The notes beneath the pieces are model-generated. The model was not told where the DNA came from, did not search any database, and saw only the letters and a program-made list of their open reading frames with translations. A stretch of 54,161 nt of DNA from Akkermansia sp. (GTDB taxonomy: Bacteria > Verrucomicrobiota > Verrucomicrobiia > Verrucomicrobiales > Akkermansiaceae): assembly GCA_022787425.1 (NCBI GenBank), contig JALFWB010000015.1:1-54161 (forward strand), in the 5' to 3' direction. Shown piece after piece: positions 46,570 to 54,047 of this stretch; position 1 is the first letter of the stretch, and every line of letters begins with the position of its first letter. The position numbers were made by a program, and so were the translations under genes.

Positions 46570-47493
46570 ATGAATACTACACTCAAACTTCACGGATTGG
46601 TGGCGGCGACTCACACGCCGATGAACGCTGATGGCACCTGCAACCCCAACGCTGTCGATGCTCAGGCCAAGTTCTTGGCGGAGCAGGGCATCAAGATGAC
46701 CTTCATCACCGGCTCCACCGGCGAGTCCGCCCACATGCAGCTCACCGAGCGCAAGGAGAACATGGCCGCCTGGGGCGAGGCCAAGAAGAAGTACGGCATC
46801 GGCTTTGTGGTGCACACCGGCGGCAACAGCGTGTACGACGGCCGCGAGCTGGCTGCCTACGCTGCGGAATGCGGTGCGGACGGCACGGCCAGCAACTCCC
46901 CCTGCTACTTCAAGCCCGGTTCCGTGGATGCTCTGGCTGACTGCGCCGCCTTCGAGGCCTCCGGTGCTCCCGACCTGCCTTACTACTTCTACGACATCCC
47001 CGTGCTCACCCACGTGGCTTTCAACCCCTGCAAGATCATTGATGCCATGGCGGCCCGCATCCCGAACTTCTGCGGCATCAAGTTCACCAACCCGGACTTG
47101 GCTCTGTACATGGATGCGCTGAACCACGACGGCGGCAAGTGGGATATTCCGTGGGGCGTGGATGAGTGGTTCCTGGGTGCTCTGGCCACGGGTGCCAAGG
47201 GCGGTGTCGGTTCCTCCTTCAACTATGCCCCCGCGCTGTACCAGAACATCATCGAGTCCTTCAATGAGGGGGATGTGGCTCATGCCCGCCACCTGCAGCT
47301 CCTCTCCGTCAAGATGATCAACATCATCGCCTCCCACGGCTACATGGGCTGCTGCAAGCAGATCATGGGTTGGTGGGGCGTTGACCTCGGCCCGGCCCGT
47401 CTGCCCATGGGTACCCCGGATGCCGCCACTGTCAAGCAGCTCCGTGATGAGCTCACTGCCATCGGCTTCTTTGACTGGGCTATCAATAAGTAA
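46570..47493 (+). CDS. nanA: N-acetylneuraminate lyase
   Basis: A 307-aa class I aldolase of the DHDPS/NAL family that splits sialic acid into ManNAc and pyruvate. GSTGES (48-53) binds the pyruvate carboxylate, Tyr141 in YYFYDIP is the proton relay, and Lys171 in CGIKFTNPD forms the Schiff base. The YYFYDIP context points to NanA rather than DapA. The start is the ATG at 46570. It is 12 bp upstream of a GlcNAc 2-epimerase gene, which takes ManNAc onward, confirming sialic-acid use. Confidence 0.9.
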   Translation: MNTTLKLHGLVAATHTPMNADGTCNPNAVDAQAKFLAEQGIKMTFITGSTGESAHMQLTERKENMAAWGEAKKKYGIGFVVHTGGNSVYDGRELAAYAAECGADGTASNSPCYFKPGSVDALADCAAFEASGAPDLPYYFYDIPVLTHVAFNPCKIIDAMAARIPNFCGIKFTNPDLALYMDALNHDGGKWDIPWGVDEWFLGALATGAKGGVGSSFNYAPALYQNIIESFNEGDVAHARHLQLLSVKMINIIASHGYMGCCKQIMGWWGVDLGPARLPMGTPDAATVKQLRDELTAIGFFDWAINK

Positions 47494-47505
47494 TCCCCGC
47501 AGTAT

Positions 47506-48699
47506 ATGATCAATACGCAAGAACTGGGGGCCTTTTACAAGGATAAGTTGCTCAACGGCAGCATTCCTTTCTGGTTCCCCCGTCTTGTCGACACAAAGCA
47601 CGGCGGCATCTACCATTGCGTGGATGCCGACGGGCGTATTGTGGATACGGACAAGAACACTTGGGCGCAGGGCCGCATGGCTTGGATGCTGCTGACCTGC
47701 TACAACAGCATCGAGAAGCGTCCGGAGTGGAAGGAGTGGGCGGAGAGTGCCCTGAACTTCCTGGAGACGAAGTGTGTGGACCCCGAGGACGGGCGGCTCT
47801 TCTTCCATGTAACGGAGGACGGCACCCCCATTCGCAAGCGTCGCTATGCGTACTCCGAGTGCTTCACCGCCATTGCTTGGGCGGCTCATTTCGGTGCCAC
47901 CGGCGACCCCGAGAGCGCGGAGCGCGCCCGCCATTGGTTCGAGATTTACGTTGACATCTTCTTCACACCCGGCAAGATGCTGCCCAAGACCACGGGCAAG
48001 CGGCCCTCCATCGGTCTGGCCCCGCGCATGATTACCTTGGTCACCTGCCAGGAGCTGCGCAAGTACCTGGGCGATGCAGACGGCTACTTCACCGGCTGGA
48101 TCGATCGCTGCATCTCGGACCTCAAGACCTATTTCGTGAAGGAGGACATTCGCGCCATTCTCGAGGTCGTTGCCCCGGACGGCTCGATTATCGACCACTT
48201 CGATGAGCGCACGCAGAACCCCGGTCACGCCATCGAGGGCGGCTGGTTCATCCTCGAGGAAGCGCGCCGTCGCGGCGGTGACCCCGAGCTCATCGAGCTG
48301 GGCTGCAAGATGATCGACTGGTCACTGGAGCGCGGCTGGGATCCCAAGTACGGCGGCTTGCTGTACTACACGGATGTCTTCGGCGGCCCGGTGCAGGAGT
48401 ACTGGCACAACATGAAGTTCTGGTGGTGCCACGATGAGGCCCTGATTGCAACCTGCCTGGCCTATGTGCTCACGGGCAAGGAGGAGTACGCGGAGTGGCA
48501 CAAGCGCATCCACGACTGGTCCTTCGGGCACTTCGAGGACCCGGAGCACGGCGAGTGGTTCGGTTACCTGGAGCGGGACGGCTCCCCGGCCAACGGGCTC
48601 AAGGGTACGATGTGGAAGTCCTTCTTCCACCACCCCCGCGCGCTCTGGAACTGCGCTCACTACTTCGGTGCCATCCCGGCTCCGTGTTCCGCAAAATAA
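47506..48699 (+). CDS. N-acylglucosamine 2-epimerase
   Basis: A 397-aa alpha6/alpha6-barrel enzyme of the AGE family, interconverting ManNAc and GlcNAc. Recognisable are DTDKNTWAQGRMAWML, YSECFTAIAWAAHF, HFDERTQNPGHAIEGGWF and KFWWCHDEALIA, which include the conserved His residues of the active site. Linked 12 bp after nanA, it channels the ManNAc made from sialic acid into GlcNAc metabolism, bypassing NanK/NanE. Length is normal. Confidence 0.9.
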   Translation: MINTQELGAFYKDKLLNGSIPFWFPRLVDTKHGGIYHCVDADGRIVDTDKNTWAQGRMAWMLLTCYNSIEKRPEWKEWAESALNFLETKCVDPEDGRLFFHVTEDGTPIRKRRYAYSECFTAIAWAAHFGATGDPESAERARHWFEIYVDIFFTPGKMLPKTTGKRPSIGLAPRMITLVTCQELRKYLGDADGYFTGWIDRCISDLKTYFVKEDIRAILEVVAPDGSIIDHFDERTQNPGHAIEGGWFILEEARRRGGDPELIELGCKMIDWSLERGWDPKYGGLLYYTDVFGGPVQEYWHNMKFWWCHDEALIATCLAYVLTGKEEYAEWHKRIHDWSFGHFEDPEHGEWFGYLERDGSPANGLKGTMWKSFFHHPRALWNCAHYFGAIPAPCSAK

Positions 48700-48729
48700 G
48701 TTTATAACAGATTACAAGAGAATACATCC

Positions 48730-49914
48730 ATGATTATCGGCATTCTGAACTCCGGCGGTGATTGCCCCGGCATCAATGCGGTGATTGAAGGCTTCGTTTC
48801 CGCTGCCTACCAGCGGGCGTGGCGCGTCATCGGCTTCCATGACGGTTTTGAGGGTCTGCTCCCGATGGCGGGCGGGCGGCGCTATGAGCTGCTTACCCCC
48901 ATGAAGACGCACAAGATCCGCGCCTTCGGCGGTACCATCCTCGGCACCACGAATACGGGCAACTTCAATGTGCATGTCAATAAATTCGGCAGCGCGTCCA
49001 TCGATAAGGAGACCATGGCGAAGGCCAAGAAGACCATCACGGCTCTCGGTCTGCAGGCTCTCGTGGTCATCGGCGGTGACGGCTCGGCGAAGACGGCTCA
49101 GCTCTTCTCGGAGGAGGGCCTGCCCGTCATCTGCATTCCGAAGACGATTAACAACGACCTCTGCACCGCTTCCGACTACACCTTCGGTTTCCAGAGTGCG
49201 GTGTCCGTTGTTTCGGAGTCCATCGACCGCATCCGCACCACGGCCAACGCGCACAAGCGTATCATGGTCATCGAGGTAATGGGTAACCTCTCCGGCTGGA
49301 TTGCGCTGCACAGCGGCATCGCGGCTTCGGCGGATGTGGTGCTCATCCCGGAGATCGAGTTCGACTTGGATAAGGTGGTGGACTGCATCAAGGCCCGCAA
49401 GGCTTCCGGACAGCGCGAGATTATCGTGGTGGTGGCGGAGGGCGCCAAGCTGAACGGCAAGTGGGTGACGGTGAAGAGCACCGAGCGCGGTGAAGAGCGT
49501 TTGGGCGGCATCGGTAACCGCCTCTGCCGTCTGCTGCAGGAGCTCACCGGGTTCACCACCCGCTATTGCGTTCTGGGGCACACCCAGCGCGGTGGTTCAC
49601 CCTGCTCGTTCGACCGCATCCTCGGCATTCGCTTCGGTGTGGAGGCCGTTAAGCTCATCGAGCAGAAGCGCTTCGGTGTTTCGCTCGTGCTCAACGGGCC
49701 GCAGGTCGGCAGCGTGAGCATCGATGAGGCGGTGGCTCAGCCGCGCATGGTGCAGCCGGACAGCCAGATTGTGCAGACGGCTCGGGAGCTGGGGATTATC
49801 TTCGGCGACCGGAGCGCGGCAGAGATGGCGGCGGAGATCAAGGGTAAAGCCCCGGCGGCCAAGCGCACATGCAAATCTAAGTCGGCCAAGCCCTCGGCGG
49901 GTGAGGGTAAGTAA
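48730..49914 (+). CDS. Phosphofructokinase-like protein with altered active site
   Basis: A 394-aa PfkA-superfamily protein with GGDCPGINAVIEG (9-21), the nucleotide motif GGDGS (115-119), and HTQRGGSPCSFDRI. Where active enzymes have TIDND it reads TINND: the base Asp is Asn141. Where they have MGR it has MGN (184-186), losing the Arg that binds fructose 6-phosphate. GGDGS with PKTI would otherwise fit the ATP-using group III. It may be inactive, regulatory, or changed in substrate. It follows the epimerase by 30 bp and ends in a Lys/Ala-rich tail. An intact paralogue lies at 50915. Confidence 0.8.
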   Translation: MIIGILNSGGDCPGINAVIEGFVSAAYQRAWRVIGFHDGFEGLLPMAGGRRYELLTPMKTHKIRAFGGTILGTTNTGNFNVHVNKFGSASIDKETMAKAKKTITALGLQALVVIGGDGSAKTAQLFSEEGLPVICIPKTINNDLCTASDYTFGFQSAVSVVSESIDRIRTTANAHKRIMVIEVMGNLSGWIALHSGIAASADVVLIPEIEFDLDKVVDCIKARKASGQREIIVVVAEGAKLNGKWVTVKSTERGEERLGGIGNRLCRLLQELTGFTTRYCVLGHTQRGGSPCSFDRILGIRFGVEAVKLIEQKRFGVSLVLNGPQVGSVSIDEAVAQPRMVQPDSQIVQTARELGIIFGDRSAAEMAAEIKGKAPAAKRTCKSKSAKPSAGEGK

Positions 49915-49933
49915 TGTATGGTAATCAGTTGCG

Positions 49934-50908
49934 ATGAATCTTAAATCCACATTTGCTCTCCTTGCGGTAGCCGTTGCCGGACTCTTTTCGTCCTGCACGC
50001 CGTCCTACCCGGATCCGGCAACCACGAAGCCCAGTTATCTGGTGCTGGAGATGACCTCCGGTCGCATCCTCTACTCGCAGAATGCCACGCAGAAGCGGCC
50101 CATCGGCATGCTGGCCAACGTGGCAACGGCGGTCGTGGCCCTCGACTGGATTCAGAACAGCCATATCGATACCTCCCGCCTCATTGCGGTGCCCTCGCTG
50201 GTGCAGCAGTGGCCCGGTACCAATTTGCTGAAGCTGAAGCCCGGTGACCGCATCTCCGTGCGCGATGCGCTGTATTCCACCCTGTTGTGGGATGACAGTT
50301 CGGCGGCGGCAACACTGGCCATGGCCTGCGGTTACAGCCTTAATCCCTCGGACCCGCAGGGGGCTTTCACGCAGCAGATGAACCTGCTGGCGCGTAAGCA
50401 GCTCAACATGTCCTCCACCTACTTCAAGGGGGTTACGGGTGCAACGGTTACGCAGTCTTCGGCTCGGGATATGGCTCTGTTAGCCATGTACGCCACGCAG
50501 AACCCGGCTATCATCAATATCACCTCCCAGCGCAGTGCCGTTGTTACCATTCAGGGGGCGGACGGTACCTCGCGCAACGTGACGGTAACGAACACGAACC
50601 GCCTGCTGAACGCCGGTTCCGGCGTGGTCGGTCTCAAGGCTGCTCGCTCTCACACCGCCGGTGCCTGCTTGATGGGCTCTGCCAAGCGTGCTTCCGTCAA
50701 GCTCTATAATCCCTTCTCCGGACGCGAGGAGACCTTCGCTCAGTGTCTCGTCCTCGTTCAGTTGGGCATGCCGGACTCCCAGTCTCGCTACAGCGCGGCC
50801 ACCCAGTTCCTGCGTGACGGCTGGACCGAGTGGGAGAATTGGCAGAAGACCGGCGATATCTCGGATCCCCACAAATTCCTTAAACTTCCCACCAATCCCA
50901 GCAAATAA
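49934..50908 (+). CDS. DD-carboxypeptidase-like lipoprotein without catalytic motifs
   Basis: A 324-aa protein of the D-Ala-D-Ala carboxypeptidase (S11) fold, recognised by YLVLEMTSGRILYSQNA and the AGACL region. The lipobox LFSSC places the lipid on Cys21. The S-x-x-K position reads MLAN (59-62), S-x-N reads DDS (120-122), and K-T-G reads KAA (235-237). All three catalytic motifs are therefore lost, so it cannot be an ordinary serine peptidase; binding to peptidoglycan is possible. It sits between two phosphofructokinase paralogues with gaps of 19 and 6 bp. Confidence 0.75.
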   Translation: MNLKSTFALLAVAVAGLFSSCTPSYPDPATTKPSYLVLEMTSGRILYSQNATQKRPIGMLANVATAVVALDWIQNSHIDTSRLIAVPSLVQQWPGTNLLKLKPGDRISVRDALYSTLLWDDSSAAATLAMACGYSLNPSDPQGAFTQQMNLLARKQLNMSSTYFKGVTGATVTQSSARDMALLAMYATQNPAIINITSQRSAVVTIQGADGTSRNVTVTNTNRLLNAGSGVVGLKAARSHTAGACLMGSAKRASVKLYNPFSGREETFAQCLVLVQLGMPDSQSRYSAATQFLRDGWTEWENWQKTGDISDPHKFLKLPTNPSK

Positions 50909-50914
50909 TTTCTC

Positions 50915-52009
50915 ATGAATATAGGTATTCTCAATGCCGGTGGTGACTGCCCCGGTCTCAACGCCGTTATCGAAGGCGCCGTCGGTGCCGCCACCGCGCG
51001 CGGGTGGACCGTGTACGGCTTCTACGATGGCTTCGAGGGCTTGCTCTCTACCCCGGATAACGAGCGCTGGCGCATCCTGACGCGCGCCAACTGCCTGAAT
51101 ATCCGCGCCCAGGGCGGTACGATCCTCGGCACGGTTAATCAGGGTAATTTCACCGTCAAGAGCGGTGTCGGCGGTCGTATGGAAATCGCCAAGGAGGTGC
51201 TGGATCGCAGTCGCGAAACGGTCGAGCGTCTCGGGCTTTCCGCGCTCATCGTTGTGGGCGGTGATGGTTCGCAGACCATCGGCATGGAGCTCCGCAAGAT
51301 CGGTCTGCCCATTGTCGGTGTGCCCAAGACCATTGATAACGACCTGGGCGCAACGGATTACACCTTCGGCTTCTGGACGGCTGCCTGCGTGGTTTCCACC
51401 AACTTGGACCGCCTGCGCACCACGGCCTACTCCCACCAGCGTATGATGGTGGTGGAGGTGATGGGCCGCCACGCCGGCTGGATCGGCCTCTACGGCGGTA
51501 TCTCCGGCGGCGCGGATGTAATCCTCATCCCGGAGATCCCCTTCACGCTGGAGGATGTCGTGCGTAAGGTGGAGCTGCTCAAGGCTCTCGGCCAGCGCGA
51601 GATCATCGTTGTGGTCAGTGAGGGCGCCACCATCGGGGGCAAGCTCATCACGCTGGACGAGGAGACGAAGGGCGAGGTGCGCCTCGGCGGTATTGCCAAT
51701 TTCCTCTCGACCAAGCTGGAGACCATCACGGGCATCGAAACCCGCTACTGTGTGCTCGGTCACGTTCAGCGCGGTGGCTCGCCCATCCCCTTCGACCGCG
51801 TGCTCGGCGTCCGCTGCGGCGCCAAGGCCGTTCAGCTTATCGAGGAGGGCAAGTTCGGTGAAACCGTTGCCCTCCGCGGCGTGGACATGGAGTCCATGCC
51901 CATCGAGGACGCTGTTCGCACCCTCCACCTCGTCGACAAGCAGAGCCAGATTGTCGAGGCCGCCCGCGAAATCGGCATCTCCTTCGGTGACGAGTCGCTC
52001 CAAGCCTGA
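50915..52009 (+). CDS. pfkA: ATP-dependent 6-phosphofructokinase
   Basis: A 364-aa glycolytic enzyme phosphorylating fructose 6-phosphate. GGDCPGLNAVIEG (9-21), GGDGS (115-119), PKTIDNDLGATDY with catalytic Asp141, MGRHAGWIGL (183-192) and HVQRGGSPIPFDRV are intact. Glycine in GGDGS indicates ATP use, and Lys in PKTIDND places it with group III enzymes that mix features of ATP and pyrophosphate types. Cofactor choice is inferred from these residues. It starts 6 bp after the PBP-like lipoprotein gene; a strong terminator follows. It matches the altered paralogue at 48730 along its length. Confidence 0.9.
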   Translation: MNIGILNAGGDCPGLNAVIEGAVGAATARGWTVYGFYDGFEGLLSTPDNERWRILTRANCLNIRAQGGTILGTVNQGNFTVKSGVGGRMEIAKEVLDRSRETVERLGLSALIVVGGDGSQTIGMELRKIGLPIVGVPKTIDNDLGATDYTFGFWTAACVVSTNLDRLRTTAYSHQRMMVVEVMGRHAGWIGLYGGISGGADVILIPEIPFTLEDVVRKVELLKALGQREIIVVVSEGATIGGKLITLDEETKGEVRLGGIANFLSTKLETITGIETRYCVLGHVQRGGSPIPFDRVLGVRCGAKAVQLIEEGKFGETVALRGVDMESMPIEDAVRTLHLVDKQSQIVEAAREIGISFGDESLQA

Positions 52010-52031
52010 CACGTCCCACCGGTTTATGATC

Positions 52032-52057
52032 GCCGCATGGGTTCCTGCCCATGCGGC
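52032..52057 (+). terminator. Terminator after pfkA
   Basis: GCCGCATGGG (52032-52041) and CCCATGCGGC (52048-52057) form a perfect 10-bp stem with a TTTT tail. Confidence 0.9.
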
Positions 52058-52074
52058 TTTTGTGTGTCCCTGTT

Positions 52075-53085
52075 TCACCCCCACAGGAGGTCGGGGGAGG
52101 CGATGTCGCGTTCATCAACGTAGCGGGTGCGGAGGAGGGCGGAGTCGCGGTGGCCCATGGCCCATTGGAGGCGGGAGTAGTCGCGGAAGCGGTGGAGGTG
52201 GTAGGTGGCGAAGGTGTGGCGCAGGATGTCTTGGTGCCAGGGGCGGGTGCCGGGATGCCAGCCGGCGGCGCGGCGGAGGTCGGCCCAGCGGCGGAGCCAG
52301 CCGGCGGGGCAGATAGGGGTGTCAGCGGGCCGGTCGGGCAGGGCGCGGAGCAGGCGAAGGAGGGCAGGGCACATCTCGATGCGACGGGCGCCGCCGGTCT
52401 TGCTGTGCTGCGGGAGGATGGAGATGCTGCCGTGCCGGGTATCAAGGGCGGCCCATGTCAACCGCGCTACCTCGCCGGGGCGGATGCCGGCGTAGAGCAT
52501 CAGGGCCACGGCGGCGCGGCAACTCCCGCCGTCGTAGGTGGCGGCGGTGTTCAGCAGGGTGTCGATTTCCTCCCTGCGCAGGATGCCCACGGGCTGCTCC
52601 CGCACGCGCGGCAGGGCAACGGAAGCCACGGGATTCTCGCCGCACCAACCGCGCCGCCGGGCGGTAGAAAACACCCCGCTGAGCACGGCGCGCGCCTTGC
52701 GGAACTGTTGCGGCGTGTCGAAGGCCGCCCGCAGACAAGCCTCGCAGTCCGCAGGCTTCATTCCGCGCACCCGACGCTGCGCCAGCCCCTCATTGCACCG
52801 CATCAGTCGCTTGCAGAGGTAACGGAAATCAATGATGCTTCGCCGCCGCAGCCCCTTTGTCTCTCGTTCCTCCAGGGCCGCCTCCACCGCATGCGCAAAA
52901 CTCACCGTCCGTTCCCGCGCCCGCAACTCCTCCCGCCCCAGCGCAAGGCACTGCCGCACCCTCCCGACACGGCCCCTGCATTGCCCCAGCGCTTCTTTTG
53001 CTACCAGAGCCGCCTCCAGTACGTCCGAACCCGTTGACTTCAGCACTTCCAGCGCCGCCGTTTCTTTTTCAGTTATCATTTTCAT
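52075..53085 (-). CDS. Tyrosine recombinase (integrase family), candidate promoter invertase
   Basis: A 336-aa site-specific recombinase. An N-terminal SAM-like DNA-binding region (about 60-160) precedes the catalytic core: Arg in YAGIRPGEVARL, Lys in HSKTGG, Arg in DILRHTFATYH, His in MGHRDS and the nucleophile Tyr in RTRYVDERD. The first His of HxxR is Asp here (DILRH), a substitution seen in some families. No phage or island genes adjoin it. It is divergent from the DNA methyltransferase gene, whose promoter region matches the invertible promoter at 15949-16054. A relic of its 3' end is at 19705-19745. Inversion of promoters is inferred, not shown. Confidence 0.85.
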   Translation of the reverse strand: MKMITEKETAALEVLKSTGSDVLEAALVAKEALGQCRGRVGRVRQCLALGREELRARERTVSFAHAVEAALEERETKGLRRRSIIDFRYLCKRLMRCNEGLAQRRVRGMKPADCEACLRAAFDTPQQFRKARAVLSGVFSTARRRGWCGENPVASVALPRVREQPVGILRREEIDTLLNTAATYDGGSCRAAVALMLYAGIRPGEVARLTWAALDTRHGSISILPQHSKTGGARRIEMCPALLRLLRALPDRPADTPICPAGWLRRWADLRRAAGWHPGTRPWHQDILRHTFATYHLHRFRDYSRLQWAMGHRDSALLRTRYVDERDIASPDLLWG

Positions 53086-53157
53086 ATGCGTTTTCGCAAT
53101 GAGTAGGGCTTTTCATCCCTCTTTGCACCTTGATATCGCCCAAACCCGCAGGGGGAG

Positions 53158-53234
53158 ACTGCTTCATATTCCCAATTTTCCCCCGAAATGCAATAATTTT
53201 TCGCAAAAAGCAGAATATGCTTGACATACGGTTT
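53158..53234 (+). promoter_or_regulatory. Second copy of the invertible-promoter cassette (ON arrangement)
   Basis: Matches 15987-16064 with a one-base length difference. Shared are ACTGC.TCAT.TTCCCAATTT, TGCAATAATTTT and GCTTGACATACGGTTT. Here TTGACA (53221-53226) is followed by a 17-bp spacer and TATCAT (53244-53249), then 6 nt to the ATG at 53256. The core ATACGGTTT-CCT-AAGGAGTAT (53226-53246) is less symmetric than the left locus. No matching inverted partner is seen between here and 53085. Confidence 0.75.
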
Positions 53235-53255
53235 CCTAAGGAGTATCATCCCCCC

Positions 53256-54047
53256 ATGACCCGAACCCAAGAACAGATTGAATTAATTCTCAAAACCCTT
53301 TCTCCAAAAACTGATCTTATCTACGACGTTCTTATTGCCTATGGCTTCCCTAAGGTTACGGTGGCTCGTGTAAAGAACGGAGACTTCAATCAGAGCAGAG
53401 AACAGGGGCAAATACTTTGGAAAAATAAGCTTTGTTATCAGGAAGTGATGCCTGGTACTGCCCTTTCCACTTTGCAGGACATGCACTCAAATAAAGCCAT
53501 TATGAAGCATCGCCCTCGTTTTCTTGTGGTGAGTGATGGTGATCGCTGGTACGCGCAGGATACGAAGGATGAAGAAACACGCGAGTTCCCCATAGAAGAT
53601 CTCTACAAACATTGCGATTTCTTCTTGCCTTGGACAGGGAGAGAGAAAACGAAATTCTATGAGGAAAGAGTAGCCGATATCAACGCTGCTTGTAAAATGG
53701 GTAAGCTTATAGATGCAATTAAGGCAGATAATCCCGGCTTTGATGAGCATGCTTTGAACGTTTTTATGGCGCGTCTCCTCTTTTGTTTCTTTGCCGAAGA
53801 CAGCGGAATATTTCCTGCCGACCAGATGTTTACCGATCTACTGGGAGAAACGACCTTGAAGGATGGTTCAGATATGTCGGACGTTCTTGTTCGTGTGTTT
53901 CGTGTCATGAATACGCCGAAGGAGGCTTCCGAACGCAAAACTCTGCCTCAATGCTACGCTAACTTCCCATATGTCAATGGAGGATTGTTTGCTCATGATG
54001 TTCGTGTTCCTGTTTTTTCAAAAGGCTCTGTCACAACAAATGGTTGA
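53256..54047 (+). pseudogene. MmeI-like DNA methyltransferase, N-terminal part, interrupted
   Basis: A 263-aa frame that matches the N-terminal part of large MmeI-like restriction/modification or DNA methyltransferase proteins (usually about 900 aa). PGTALSTLQDMHSNK, FFLPWTGREKTKFYEE, the helical spacer LNVFMARLLFCFFAEDSGIFP and FPYVNGGLFAHDVRVPVF are family features. It ends a few codons after VPVFSK, exactly where an insertion-like sequence begins (54024), so the methylase domain is cut off; any remainder would be right of the window. The start is set by the leaderless promoter, not by the longer frame from 53130. AT-rich. Confidence 0.8.

Noticed and set aside
46183..48228. A 681-codon minus-strand frame
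   Set aside because: Antisense to nanA and the epimerase; no family features.
50915..52009. Pyrophosphate-dependent phosphofructokinase
   Set aside because: The diagnostic motif is GGDGS, with Gly where pyrophosphate enzymes have Asp, so ATP is the likelier donor despite the Lys in PKTIDND.
50480..52084. A 534-codon minus-strand frame
   Set aside because: Antisense to the PBP-like and pfkA genes.
15927..53246. A genomic island bounded by the two promoter-cassette copies
   Set aside because: The 37 kb between them is full of core genes (mreB, purF, purM, hisC, pfkA) with normal composition, so the copies are dispersed elements, not att ends.
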